This document shows positions 25,328-34,590 of a stretch of 64,000 bases of DNA, piece after piece. Every line of letters starts with the position of its first letter. Positions within the stretch are counted from its first letter, which is position 1. Source of the DNA: Alistipes sp. (GTDB lineage Bacteria; Bacteroidota; Bacteroidia; Bacteroidales; Rikenellaceae); assembly GCA_017532885.1 (NCBI GenBank), contig JAFXIS010000075.1, forward strand, positions 1 to 64,000, in the 5' to 3' direction. Position numbers and translations under genes: made by a program. The notes below the pieces were generated by a model that saw nothing but the letters and a program-made list of their open reading frames with translations, did not search any database and was not told where the DNA came from.

Positions 25328-25744
25328 TTACTCTATTTCAAATATGCGAGAATCATCATCGGCTACCGTAATCCTAACCTCCATAACATCCTCGGGAATC
25401 AGAGGCTCAATTTTCTCGGGCCACTCCACAAGGCACAGGTCGCCCGAATAGAAATACTCCTCATATCCTAAGTCAAACACCTCGTCGATAGAGTCAATGC
25501 GATAAAAATCAAAGTGATATATGCGACAATCGCCCTCGCCCTCATACTGATTTACAAGCGCAAATGTAGGGCTTGTCACATTATCCTCCGAGCCCAACGC
25601 TGCGGCAATACGGCTGATAAGCGTGGTCTTGCCTGCGCCCATTCCTCCACGGAACAGCACCACACTACGACCATTCAACTCATTTATAACCTCCTCGGCA
25701 ACCATATCGAGCTGCGAGAGTGAATCTATCTCTATTCTCTTCAT
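25328..25744 (-). CDS. tsaE: tRNA threonylcarbamoyladenosine synthesis ATPase TsaE
   Basis: P-loop ATPase that supports the TsaBD complex in making t6A on ANN-decoding tRNAs. The 138-residue protein has Walker A GGMGAGKTT near 35-43, the SPTFALVNQYEG switch, HFDFYRID and the VEWPEKIEP motif, all diagnostic. The ATG at 25744 is preferred over a TTG six bases upstream. It begins seven bases after the porX stop, so the two are probably cotranscribed, although their functions are unrelated as far as known. Confidence 0.95.
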   Translation of the reverse strand: MKRIEIDSLSQLDMVAEEVINELNGRSVVLFRGGMGAGKTTLISRIAAALGSEDNVTSPTFALVNQYEGEGDCRIYHFDFYRIDSIDEVFDLGYEEYFYSGDLCLVEWPEKIEPLIPEDVMEVRITVADDDSRIFEIE

Positions 25745-25750
25745 TTTCAA

Positions 25751-27307
25751 CTATCTTTTGGGATTCAAAACAATATACGGCACAATCATCTCCTCCATCG
25801 AGATGCCACCATGCTGGAAGGTATTTTTATAGTAGCGTATAAATCGGTTTGCATCGTTGTTATAGACCAGGAAATCCGAATTATATGCAAAGATATAGCT
25901 CGACGAGAGGTTTATGCGCGGCAACTGGATATCCTCGGGGCGCGTAACCTCATAGACCTCGCGGGCATTATACTGCAAGTTACGGCCCGTCTTATAACGC
26001 AAATTCGCCGAAGTCTCTCTATCGCCCGTAACCTTCACAGGATTATCCACGCGAATAGTTCCGTGGTCCGAAGTGATAATTACGGTATGACCCTGCTCGG
26101 AGAGCATCTTCAAAATCTCAAACAAATCCGAATGTTCGAACCAAGAGCGTGTAAGCGAGCGGAACGAAGCTTCATCCTCGGTGAGTTCTCGGATTATATC
26201 GGTTTCGGTGCGGGCATGCGACAGGATGTCAAGGAAATTATAGACTATAACCGAAAAATCGGCATCATATACGCGACGAATATTGTCGATAAGTTTACGC
26301 CCCGCCTCAGGGCGCACCAATTTGTCGAAAGTCCACTTATAACTCTTGCCACACGACGACAATTGACGACGCAAGAACTCCTCCTCGTATTGATTCTTAC
26401 CACCCTCCTCGTTATCGTTAAGCCACTTGTCGGGCATCATCTTATCAATAGCCAAAGGCATCAAACCCGCAAAAATCGAATTTCGGGCATATTGCGTAGC
26501 CGTAGGCAGAATGGCGCAATAGAAATCATCTACCGCCACATCGTAATAGTTATGCAACAGAGGATTTATCGCACGCCACTGGTCGTAGCGGAAGTTATCT
26601 ATCAGCAGCAGTGTAACCTTCTCACGCTTATCCGCCTCAGGAAAAATCTTTTTACGCATCAGCGTATGTGACATGACGGGAATCTCCTCATCCTCCACCC
26701 TGCGGTTAATCCAATTATAATAGTTGCGACGCACAAATTTACAAAACTCCTGATTCGCCTCGCTCTTCTGGTATGCCAGCACCTCACGAATACTCTGATC
26801 CGACGACTCCGACAACTCTATCTCCCAATTTGTCAATTTGCGATAAATGGCGCACCATGCCTGAAACGACGAGGCCATCTGGCACATCGAGGTAATGCGT
26901 CCGAACTCGGCACGATAATCTGCCGTAGTCTGCTCGGTGACGAGTTGTTGCTGATGTACATTCTTTTTTATCGACAGCAGCACCTGATTGGGATTAACCG
27001 GTTTGATGATATAGTCGGCAATCTTCGAGCCTATTGCCTTATCCATAATATTCTCCTCCTCCGACTTTGTAACCATAATCACCGGTGTCGTAGGTCGAAT
27101 ATCCTTTATCAGCGGCAAGGTTTCGAGGCCCGTCATTCCGGGCATCATCTCATCAAGGATAATAAGGTCATATGCCGTAGCACGCACCATATCAATGGCA
27201 TCATAACCATTATTGCATGTCTCGACATCGTAGCCCTTACCCTTAAGGAACAGCACATGAGGCTTCAAAAGTTCCACCTCGTCATCTACCCATAATATCT
27301 TTACCAT
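25751..27307 (-). CDS. porX: PorX-type response regulator with PglZ domain
   Basis: Response regulator that, in Porphyromonas and Flavobacterium, controls the type IX secretion system. The 518-residue protein has an intact receiver domain (acidic pair D8-D9, phospho-acceptor D52 in LDEMMPG, T80, K102), a helical linker to about 205, and a PglZ domain of the alkaline-phosphatase superfamily; PorX is a zinc phosphodiesterase acting on nucleotides. Metal-site segments LLIDNFRYDQW and TSDHGTIRV are visible. It is cotranscribed with tsaE and follows the Nudix gene by 14 bp. No por/gld genes are in the window, so presence of T9SS is inferred only from this gene. Confidence 0.93.
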   Translation of the reverse strand: MVKILWVDDEVELLKPHVLFLKGKGYDVETCNNGYDAIDMVRATAYDLIILDEMMPGMTGLETLPLIKDIRPTTPVIMVTKSEEENIMDKAIGSKIADYIIKPVNPNQVLLSIKKNVHQQQLVTEQTTADYRAEFGRITSMCQMASSFQAWCAIYRKLTNWEIELSESSDQSIREVLAYQKSEANQEFCKFVRRNYYNWINRRVEDEEIPVMSHTLMRKKIFPEADKREKVTLLLIDNFRYDQWRAINPLLHNYYDVAVDDFYCAILPTATQYARNSIFAGLMPLAIDKMMPDKWLNDNEEGGKNQYEEEFLRRQLSSCGKSYKWTFDKLVRPEAGRKLIDNIRRVYDADFSVIVYNFLDILSHARTETDIIRELTEDEASFRSLTRSWFEHSDLFEILKMLSEQGHTVIITSDHGTIRVDNPVKVTGDRETSANLRYKTGRNLQYNAREVYEVTRPEDIQLPRINLSSSYIFAYNSDFLVYNNDANRFIRYYKNTFQHGGISMEEMIVPYIVLNPKR

Positions 27308-27321
27308 AAAAATCTGTTTTT

Positions 27322-28017
27322 CTAATCACAAAACGCGGCAAATACCCTTTTAATTGTAGGGAATGAGGATTTTATGCCCTCCTCGATATTCGACAGAGGC
27401 ACCAACTCCACAGCCGCAATACCCTCCTCATGCTGGGGCTTAAGCTCATAATCCGCCACAGCCCGCATCGCATACCACTCGGTATATTTCATCTCCCACT
27501 TGCCGTATATATTATAACAGTGTACCGTTGCACATAAAAACCTACCGACCTCGGCAATTTTCACGCCAGTCTCCTCCTCCGCCTCGCGCGCAGCGCACTC
27601 CTCGAAAGTTTCACCCTCCTCACGATGACCCTTTGGAAGGTCGCGACGACCATTTCTTACAATCATCACCGCCTCATCATTATCATTGCAGACAACACCG
27701 CCCGCAGCCTCAATCCAGACGAACTGCGCGGCCAAAGAGTCAAAAGTTTGCTGAATATCTTGGCACTCAACAGCGACTTTATTGTATTTCTCAAGAAAAG
27801 TAACTATCTTCGCTCGTGAAATAGGGTTGCAATCCGATGGCTCCACGATATAATATTCGTCGGGGGCATTGGATGAGGTAAACAGCAACTCTCTATCGGC
27901 AAAATATACCCTCACTTCGCCCGAGTCTTCTCGCGTGGGTAAAGTATATTCTCCCGAAGAAGAGGCTGCAACACCTCTCTTATTCTCAAAAAAATCGCTC
28001 CGTTCGGTCATCTTCAT
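27322..28017 (-). CDS. Nudix hydrolase
   Basis: A 231-residue protein with an N-terminal extension of about 95 residues and a C-terminal Nudix domain. The Nudix box is complete: G(5x)E(7x)REAEEETGV, starting GHREEGE at about residue 135. Nudix enzymes cleave nucleoside diphosphates linked to another moiety; the substrate cannot be told. The extension (YFADRELLFTS segment) looks like a small separate domain found in Bacteroidetes members. It precedes porX by 14 bp on the same strand and is divergent from the S9 peptidase gene, with a -7-like TAAATTTG at 28048-28041. Confidence 0.88.
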   Translation of the reverse strand: MKMTERSDFFENKRGVAASSSGEYTLPTREDSGEVRVYFADRELLFTSSNAPDEYYIVEPSDCNPISRAKIVTFLEKYNKVAVECQDIQQTFDSLAAQFVWIEAAGGVVCNDNDEAVMIVRNGRRDLPKGHREEGETFEECAAREAEEETGVKIAEVGRFLCATVHCYNIYGKWEMKYTEWYAMRAVADYELKPQHEEGIAAVELVPLSNIEEGIKSSFPTIKRVFAAFCD

Positions 28018-28080
28018 CGTTCTGTTCGGTTTTCTTTGGGCAAATTTACTAAAATTGAAGTTAAACCGCTATAAAATTGT

Positions 28081-30207
28081 ATGAAAAAATTAACCTTTAT
28101 TATGGCTATTGCAGCTATGGCTCTCGCGGCTTGCACTAAAACCGAGCAACCGCAAAAACTTGAAATCGACAACACTCTCACTCAGGAGGAGATTGCCGAA
28201 GGTCGTCTAACCCCCTCGGTGATGTGGAAAATGGGACGCTTGGGTGGCGCAACAATCTCACCCGATGGTACCACAGCACTCTACACCATTACCCGCTATA
28301 ACATGGCAGAGAATCGTGGTCTTACCCAGATTTATCGTCGCGACATCGCTTCAGGCGAGGAGGTGGAGCTAACCGACAACACCTCGAACTCCGCTGACGC
28401 CAAGTGGAGCGCCGATGGTAAGAAGATTTTCTTCCTCTCGAATCGCAGTGGCTCGATGCAGCTATGGCAGATGTCGGCACAGGGCGACAACCTTAAGCAG
28501 CTTACCGATATTGACGGCGGCATTGAGGCTTATGGCGTAACGGCTGCTGAAGATAAGATATTCTATGTCAAGAGTGTACATGTTGCCGATTTCAAATCTT
28601 CGGATGTGCATAAGGATATGGACAAGTCGAAGGCTCGCATCTATGACGACTTGATGTCACGCCACTGGGATTATTGGGATGAGGGCGATTACCGCCACAT
28701 CTTCATCGCCGACCTTGGCAACGACAAGGTAACCGAGGGTAAGGATATCCTTGGTGCTGAGGCTGCATGGGATGCGCCATTGGCACCCTATTTCGATGCC
28801 GGCGAGATTGCATGGAGCAATAATGGTAAATTCTTGGCCTACACCTGCAAGCCCCTCACAGGCGCAGCTTATGCCGTATCGACCGACTCCGACATCTTCA
28901 TCTACAATACCGAGGATGGCTCAACGCTCAACATCAACAAGATTAAGACCAATGCCGGCATGCGCCTTATGGAGTTTGTAGGTTACGACCGCTACCCCGT
29001 ATGGTCACCCGACGATACGAAGTTGGCATTCTGCTCGATGGCAACACCCGGTTATGAGTCGGACAAAGACCGCCTCTTTGTTTACGATATTGCCTCACAG
29101 CAGCATCAAGACCTGTCGCTCGACTTCGACCACAGCGCACAGAATGTCGTATGGAGTGGCAACAACACATTATACTTTATTTCAGCACTTTACGGCACAC
29201 AGCAGGTATGCCGCGCATCGCTTGCCGAGAATAAAATCGAGGTTATCACCGAGGGCGACCACGACATCGCTTCAATCTCACTTGCCGGCGAGAAGTGCTT
29301 GGCTACGCTTATGACTATCAGCCGCGACAAGGAACTTTACGATGTAAATCTCGCAGACGGCTCACTCGCGCAGCTCTCAAACATCAATGCCCATGTCTAC
29401 GACAATGTAAAGATGGGCGAGGTCGAGAAGCGCTGGATTAAGACCACCGACGGCAAGGAGATGCTCACATGGGTTATCCTTCCGCCCGATTTCGACCCCG
29501 CGAAGAAGTACCCCACACTGCTCTATTGCGAGGGAGGTCCTCAAAGCACCGTCGGACAAGGCTGGAGCTACCGTTGGAACTTCCAACTTATGGCTGCGCA
29601 GGGCTATGTTGTCGTAGCTCCTAACCGCCGCGGTTGTCCTTCGTTCGGTTCGGAGTGGCGTGAGCAGATTTCAGGCGACTATTCGGGTCAGAACATCAAG
29701 GATTACCTCGCCGCTATTGATGAGGTAGCAAAGGAGCCATGGTGCGACACCGACCACATGGGTTGCGTAGGTGCATCGTATGGAGGTTACTCGGTATACT
29801 ACTTGGCAGGTCACCATGAGGGTCGTTTCAAGGCCTTTATCTCGCACTGCGGTATCTTCAACTTTGAGTCTATGTATGGTGAGACCGAGGAGCTGTTCTT
29901 CATCAACCACGACTACGGCGGCAACTATTGGGATAAGTCAAATAAGGTAGCGCAGCGCTCTTATGCCTATTCTCCACACAAGTTTGTCGATAAGTGGGAT
30001 ACACCTATACTTATTATTACGGGCGAGTTCGATTTCCGCATCCCCTTCACTCAGTCGTTGCAGGCATTCACTGCAGCACGCCTCAAGGGTGTTGATGCCC
30101 GCTTGGTTGAGTTCGAGAATGAGGCACATCAGGTATTCAAGCCACAGAACTCTATGGTTTGGAATCGCGAGTTCTTCGGCTGGTTAGATAAGTATCTGAA
30201 GGAGTAA
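28081..30207 (+). CDS. S9 family (prolyl oligopeptidase-like) serine peptidase lipoprotein
   Basis: A 708-residue exported peptidase. The signal peptide ends in lipobox LAAC (Cys18). Residues about 45-440 form a beta-propeller of WD40/DPP-type repeats (for example DAKWSADGKKIFFLSNRSG, ISPDGTTALYT), and the rest an alpha/beta-hydrolase domain with catalytic Ser566 in GASYGG, Asp651 in GEFDF and His683 in EAHQVF. Such enzymes remove di- or tripeptides or acylaminoacyl residues in the periplasm, helping use dietary or host protein. It stands alone, ends with a strong terminator at 30249-30276, and is of normal length. Confidence 0.93.
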   Translation: MKKLTFIMAIAAMALAACTKTEQPQKLEIDNTLTQEEIAEGRLTPSVMWKMGRLGGATISPDGTTALYTITRYNMAENRGLTQIYRRDIASGEEVELTDNTSNSADAKWSADGKKIFFLSNRSGSMQLWQMSAQGDNLKQLTDIDGGIEAYGVTAAEDKIFYVKSVHVADFKSSDVHKDMDKSKARIYDDLMSRHWDYWDEGDYRHIFIADLGNDKVTEGKDILGAEAAWDAPLAPYFDAGEIAWSNNGKFLAYTCKPLTGAAYAVSTDSDIFIYNTEDGSTLNINKIKTNAGMRLMEFVGYDRYPVWSPDDTKLAFCSMATPGYESDKDRLFVYDIASQQHQDLSLDFDHSAQNVVWSGNNTLYFISALYGTQQVCRASLAENKIEVITEGDHDIASISLAGEKCLATLMTISRDKELYDVNLADGSLAQLSNINAHVYDNVKMGEVEKRWIKTTDGKEMLTWVILPPDFDPAKKYPTLLYCEGGPQSTVGQGWSYRWNFQLMAAQGYVVVAPNRRGCPSFGSEWREQISGDYSGQNIKDYLAAIDEVAKEPWCDTDHMGCVGASYGGYSVYYLAGHHEGRFKAFISHCGIFNFESMYGETEELFFINHDYGGNYWDKSNKVAQRSYAYSPHKFVDKWDTPILIITGEFDFRIPFTQSLQAFTAARLKGVDARLVEFENEAHQVFKPQNSMVWNREFFGWLDKYLKE

Positions 30208-30248
30208 TCGTCGGCTAAATATCAGACTATCAATAGTCTTTCATATAG

Positions 30249-30276
30249 GAGGTATTCTGCGGAATACCTCTTTTTT
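30249..30276 (+). terminator. Terminator of the S9 peptidase gene
   Basis: gaggtattc (30249-30257) and gaatacctc (30262-30270) form a perfect 9-bp stem with a tetraloop, followed by six T residues. Confidence 0.85.
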
Positions 30277-30375
30277 ATGCAATATACGCTTCGCTTTCGT
30301 TGATAAAAACCTGCATTTCATTGACAAAACCAACATATTCGTTGAATTTTTTTTCAGAAAAAATTGGCTTTATAT

Positions 30376-30383
30376 ACTTTTGT
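30376..30383 (+). promoter_or_regulatory. -7 element upstream of the fimbrillin-like gene
   Basis: TACTTTTG matches TAnnTTTG 73 bp before the ATG at 30457; a TTG-containing gttg at 30341-30344 is too distant, so only the -7 box is convincing. Confidence 0.45.
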
Positions 30384-30456
30384 GTCGTATCATGTGAAGT
30401 AGGCATTTACGCCATGATACCTATAAGTATAAATAGATAAGAATATAACCTCATAT

Positions 30457-32349
30457 ATGAAGTTAAAATTATACATTATCCTGACAATCTCGCTACTCTT
30501 TGCAGGTTGCATCAAAGAGTGGGGAGAGGTCGCAACCGACAAGGGTCCGGTTACCGTGGGTTTCTTTGCCGGTGGGGGGCCGACACGCACCACTATCAAT
30601 AGTGATGGCGTCAGCACCTCATGGAGCAAGGATGACAAGGTTGCTCTTTGGGCAATCAACTCCGAGGGTACAGCTACGCTCTCTGCACAGCCGTTCAAAA
30701 TCTACTATCGCGATGGCCAAAAAGCCTTATTTACAGCGACTTTGACGGCACCCATGGCAGCAGGCAGCTATAATTACTATGCCACATATCCCGTTCCCAA
30801 GTCGGTGAGTGGCACGCAGGCAAGCTTCACACTACCCGCCTCGCAGGACGGTCAAATTTCAAAAGGCGCAGCTATTATGATTGCCACCCCCGCTACGGGC
30901 TCACAGCTCGGCATTGTAACGGGCGAGCCTGGCGCAGATGACGCTTACGAAATTGATGATAACCACCTCTCTTTGAGGATGAAACACACGATGCACGCCC
31001 TTCGTTTCTTCGTTATGCAGAATCAATGGGGTTTTGCCGAGGGCGAAACAATTGAGCGTATTGTATTCACTATGCCTCAAACCGTTGCGGGCGATGTAAC
31101 TTTGGATTACACCAATCCGAGCAGTGCCCCCGCAGTTACTAATGGCGTGAATACCATGTCGTTAGACTTAGCGAGAAATATAGGTGCAACCACTTCGGCA
31201 GCCAACCCCGACTTCGCCGCCGCATCTATTATCCCCACCGCCGCATTCAACGACGGCGATGAACTCAAGATGAAGGTTTACTCTCAAAAACAGCTCGTTG
31301 AGCAGACTATTTTACTCGCAGGTCGTGAGGCTATGCTGGCAGGACATATTACCCCCGTAGCGATAGATTGCTCTTCGCCAAGAGATTTGCCCAAGATGTC
31401 ATTCCGCATCACTACCAACAATTTGGGTGAGCAGCCATATCGTATTACACTCACTTCGTCAGACTCGTCTACAAAGTGGAAAGAGAACGATGACCATATT
31501 TATGAGTATTATACAGGCTCTGAAAGTTCAACAATCGCAACGGGCAATGGTTTCGACATCTATTATGACGAATCTACAATTTCGAGCATTTCGGGCAAGA
31601 GCGTAACCGTAACCTACGAATCAAAGAGCGCAATTGTAACCAATTCAATTACAATGCCTTCGATGACCGCAGGCAACGACTACACAATTAACCTTACTGT
31701 ACCATATTTGTTCTTCGAGGATTTCAGCACTATTAACACTTATGGTTTTGATGTAGTGACAAACGCGCAAGGTACAGCAGTCACAGGTTACGACCTAAGT
31801 ATCGCCAATAGTGATAAAGATAATGTAAATCCCGGATTACGGTCTGGTTGGACAGGAGCACGAACAGGAGGAAGTGCAGGTAGTGCAATCCGCGTTGGCT
31901 CTCGCGTAGACCAAGTTTATGGATTCACACATACATTTGGTCGTTTAGATTCTCCAGCATTAAGTGGTCTAAAAAATGGAGCAAATGTAAAAATCAGTGT
32001 TTCTTTCAACTATAGTGGCGGTCGTGATGGTAGAAGCGAGTTTTCTCCGCGTGCTGTATTCGGATACACGACTACATCAGGACCTATAGATGGAACTACG
32101 GGATCATTTTCTTCAGACTCAGACAATTGGAAAGATATTAATGGATATACCTTAATTCCCTCTATATCCACCTCTGGCTCATTTACTAATATCACGCAAA
32201 GCATGACACATACGATTAGTAATTGCAATAACACATATCGACTTTCATGGCAGATTCGTGGAACAGGTAAAATAACAGGCTTTATTCAAGTAGGTAATGG
32301 TAATCAATGGATGTTTATAGACAACATCAAGGTTCAGATTGTGCAATAG
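30457..32349 (+). CDS. Fimbrillin-like surface lipoprotein
   Basis: A 630-residue lipoprotein (lipobox FAGC, Cys18). The N-terminal half, about 35-310, resembles the fimbrillin/Mfa-like family: TRTTINSDGVSTSWSKDDKV-type opening, the FTATLTAP and YYATYP segments, and a repeat-like second sandwich. In Mfa/Fim pili these domains polymerise by strand exchange after protease cleavage of a lipidated precursor. The C-terminal part, from about residue 420 (YLFFEDFSTINTYGFD), looks like a jelly-roll/carbohydrate-binding-like domain and is clearly more AT-rich than the first part. First gene of the 30.4-39.8 kb cluster, 65 bp ahead of the next. Confidence 0.65.
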   Translation: MKLKLYIILTISLLFAGCIKEWGEVATDKGPVTVGFFAGGGPTRTTINSDGVSTSWSKDDKVALWAINSEGTATLSAQPFKIYYRDGQKALFTATLTAPMAAGSYNYYATYPVPKSVSGTQASFTLPASQDGQISKGAAIMIATPATGSQLGIVTGEPGADDAYEIDDNHLSLRMKHTMHALRFFVMQNQWGFAEGETIERIVFTMPQTVAGDVTLDYTNPSSAPAVTNGVNTMSLDLARNIGATTSAANPDFAAASIIPTAAFNDGDELKMKVYSQKQLVEQTILLAGREAMLAGHITPVAIDCSSPRDLPKMSFRITTNNLGEQPYRITLTSSDSSTKWKENDDHIYEYYTGSESSTIATGNGFDIYYDESTISSISGKSVTVTYESKSAIVTNSITMPSMTAGNDYTINLTVPYLFFEDFSTINTYGFDVVTNAQGTAVTGYDLSIANSDKDNVNPGLRSGWTGARTGGSAGSAIRVGSRVDQVYGFTHTFGRLDSPALSGLKNGANVKISVSFNYSGGRDGRSEFSPRAVFGYTTTSGPIDGTTGSFSSDSDNWKDINGYTLIPSISTSGSFTNITQSMTHTISNCNNTYRLSWQIRGTGKITGFIQVGNGNQWMFIDNIKVQIVQ

Positions 32350-32414
32350 GATAATTAAAACGAAAACAAGATATTAATAAAAACACACTTTTTTTAACTA
32401 AAATTTTATAGGAC

Positions 32415-33191
32415 ATGAAACTTAGAAGTTTAACTCTGTGTGCCTTAGCCCTGGTAGGTTTAATGGCATGCAACGACAGCGACAACGCTGCCGACAAGGG
32501 TGCTGAGTCGGGTTATCTTACATTTTCGGTCGCAACCACCGACAATGTAGATAACATCACGACTCGCGCCGACAAAATTTTAATCAGCACGGCTGCGGGC
32601 TCAGGCTACACAGCTCCCGCTGATGCGGATTTCACAATCACCATCACCAACGAGGATGAGGAGCAGATTTACTCTGGCACCGTAGGCGCTTGGGATGCTG
32701 CAACCAAACTCGAAGAGGGCGCGTACAGCGTTTCTGCCGTTTACAACAACGGTGCCGTAGGCTTCAACTGCCCCGTATTCGAGGGTAAGGCGGATTTCAT
32801 TATCAAGGGTGGCGAAACTACCCCCGTTCAGATTCCCGTAAAGTTGATGAATGCCATTGTTCGTATGGAGTTCACTAACATGTTCAAGAACTACTATTCA
32901 TTCGAGAAGATTACGGTAACTTCACAGGGTACTGCCGTAGATTTCGCTGCTGACGAGACTCGCGGTGCGTTCATCCAGGCAACTACTTTCAAGGTTGAGG
33001 GAACTCTCACCTCGCAGGCGCAGGGCTCTTCAACAACCAAAACTTTCTCGAAGGAGTACACCGCAAAGCCTACTCAGTGTTACAGCCTCAAGTTCGATGC
33101 TTCGAACATTGGTGGCAACTCGTTCGACATCACATTCGGAGATGAGCCTACTGAGACTATCGATTGGGGAAATATCGACATCAACGAATAA
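32415..33191 (+). CDS. DUF4493-type lipoprotein
   Basis: A 258-residue lipoprotein, lipobox LMAC (Cys19). The mature part follows the DUF4493 pattern that I recognise from Bacteroidales: a beta-rich segment with DFTITITNEDEEQIYSG, WDAATKLEEGAYSVSAVYN, GFNCPVFEGKADFII and VKLMNAIVRMEF. DUF4493 proteins are predicted cell-surface beta-sandwich proteins of unknown function, often encoded in runs like this one. It is 65 bp after the fimbrillin-like gene and 29 bp before the next DUF4493 gene, all one strand, consistent with a single operon. Confidence 0.7.
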   Translation: MKLRSLTLCALALVGLMACNDSDNAADKGAESGYLTFSVATTDNVDNITTRADKILISTAAGSGYTAPADADFTITITNEDEEQIYSGTVGAWDAATKLEEGAYSVSAVYNNGAVGFNCPVFEGKADFIIKGGETTPVQIPVKLMNAIVRMEFTNMFKNYYSFEKITVTSQGTAVDFAADETRGAFIQATTFKVEGTLTSQAQGSSTTKTFSKEYTAKPTQCYSLKFDASNIGGNSFDITFGDEPTETIDWGNIDINE

Positions 33192-33220
33192 TTGTACACG
33201 AAAATAAAAACAAGAAAAAT

Positions 33221-34564
33221 ATGAAAAAATTATTTGCATTTGCATTCCTCGCATCGGCTTTGATGACATCATGTGCCGACGACTTTAAGTACAAGAGCGA
33301 GGAGCCTGGTTTCGGTACACTTTCGTTTGCCGATCTTCAGATTTCAGTAGATGATTCAGAGAATATCGTGCGTGCTACCGAGGCATCTGGTACATACCTT
33401 ATCACTGTTAAGAATGCGGAGGGTGCTGTATATGGCACATATACTTACAGCAACATCAAGGCTGAGGGTATTTCATTGCCCGCAGGAGTATACTCTTTGG
33501 AGGTTCTTTCAGCAGAGAGTGTTCCCGCAGCAGAGTTCGAGGAGCCCGTATATGGTGCGCAGGTTGAGAATATCACTATCACAGCCGGTCAGAAAACTCC
33601 TGTTGGTACAATCACTTGTACACTTCAGCAGTGTAAGGTAACCGTAGGTTATAACGACGACTTCTTGGCTATGGTTAAGGGTAACTGTACCACAACTGTA
33701 TCGATCGGTGAGTCTTTGGATTATAACATCGTATGGGATTCTACTAACTCAAAAATCTCAAAGTACGAGCAGTCAGCAGGTTACTTCAATGTAAACAATG
33801 GCGAGAACACCACAATGACAGTTAAGTTCAGCGGAGCTATCTACGACGAGGAGAGCGAGACTACAAAGGTTATGCGTATGACCAAGACTTTCACTGACAT
33901 CGCGGCAAAGCAGTGGCGTCAGGTTAAGTTCATCAAGAAGATTAACCAGGAGGGTAACGCAACTTTCGATATCGTACTTGACGAGTATGTTGAGGACAAC
34001 CCATTGAACGAGGACTTGACAGGCTCAGAGGAGTCTATCGGTACAGACCCCAACGCACCTAAGGGTGACGGTGGCATTAAGCTTATTTGCACCGAGGGTC
34101 CCGCAGCTGAGGTTATTACATCATGGAACGAGGCAGCTCAGACCGAGAAGCCTGTGATTGACTTGTCTGTAGACCAGAATATCTCTACATTAAAGTTCAC
34201 TGCCGAGATTCCTAATGGCGTTTATGAGTTCTATGTAGACATTACTTCTACAAATTCCGATTTCAACACAGCAGTTAAAGGTATTACAGTAAACAAAGAT
34301 GGTCGTATCTATCTTACAAAAACAGAGGAGGAGCACCGTAAGGTTATTGATGGCTTAAATTTATTGGGTATCGCATTCCCTTACCCTGAAAATGTTATCA
34401 ATAAGGCCGAAATTTTGTTTGATTTGACAAAAGCAATTCCTGCATTGCAGATGTATAGTGGTACTCATACTTTCGCAATGTATGTAACCGACACAACAGG
34501 CTGCAAGCATCAGGACGAAAGCGGTAAGACTAAGCCTATTAATCTTACTGTTGTTATCGAATAG
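33221..34564 (+). CDS. DUF4493-type lipoprotein
   Basis: A 447-residue lipoprotein. The ATG at 33221 gives a textbook signal peptide with lipobox MTSC (Cys18) and replaces a longer in-frame start at 33164 that overlaps the previous gene. Mature residues 25-270 show the DUF4493 plan: GTLSFADLQISVD, ISLPAGVYSLEV, EEPVYGAQVENITITAG, TLQQCKVTVGYND and a long WRQVKFIKKINQEG segment; residues about 300-447 form a second beta domain beginning GGIKLICTEGP. After the Cys comes ADDF, acidic as in surface-exported lipoproteins. It is 26 bp upstream of the PCMD gene. Confidence 0.65.
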   Translation: MKKLFAFAFLASALMTSCADDFKYKSEEPGFGTLSFADLQISVDDSENIVRATEASGTYLITVKNAEGAVYGTYTYSNIKAEGISLPAGVYSLEVLSAESVPAAEFEEPVYGAQVENITITAGQKTPVGTITCTLQQCKVTVGYNDDFLAMVKGNCTTTVSIGESLDYNIVWDSTNSKISKYEQSAGYFNVNNGENTTMTVKFSGAIYDEESETTKVMRMTKTFTDIAAKQWRQVKFIKKINQEGNATFDIVLDEYVEDNPLNEDLTGSEESIGTDPNAPKGDGGIKLICTEGPAAEVITSWNEAAQTEKPVIDLSVDQNISTLKFTAEIPNGVYEFYVDITSTNSDFNTAVKGITVNKDGRIYLTKTEEEHRKVIDGLNLLGIAFPYPENVINKAEILFDLTKAIPALQMYSGTHTFAMYVTDTTGCKHQDESGKTKPINLTVVIE

Positions 34565-34590
34565 TAAATAACCTACAACTGCCAAAAATT

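Noticed and set aside
25811..26671. 286-residue plus-strand ORF antisense to porX
   Set aside because: It is a shadow of the PglZ domain codons; porX has full domain support.
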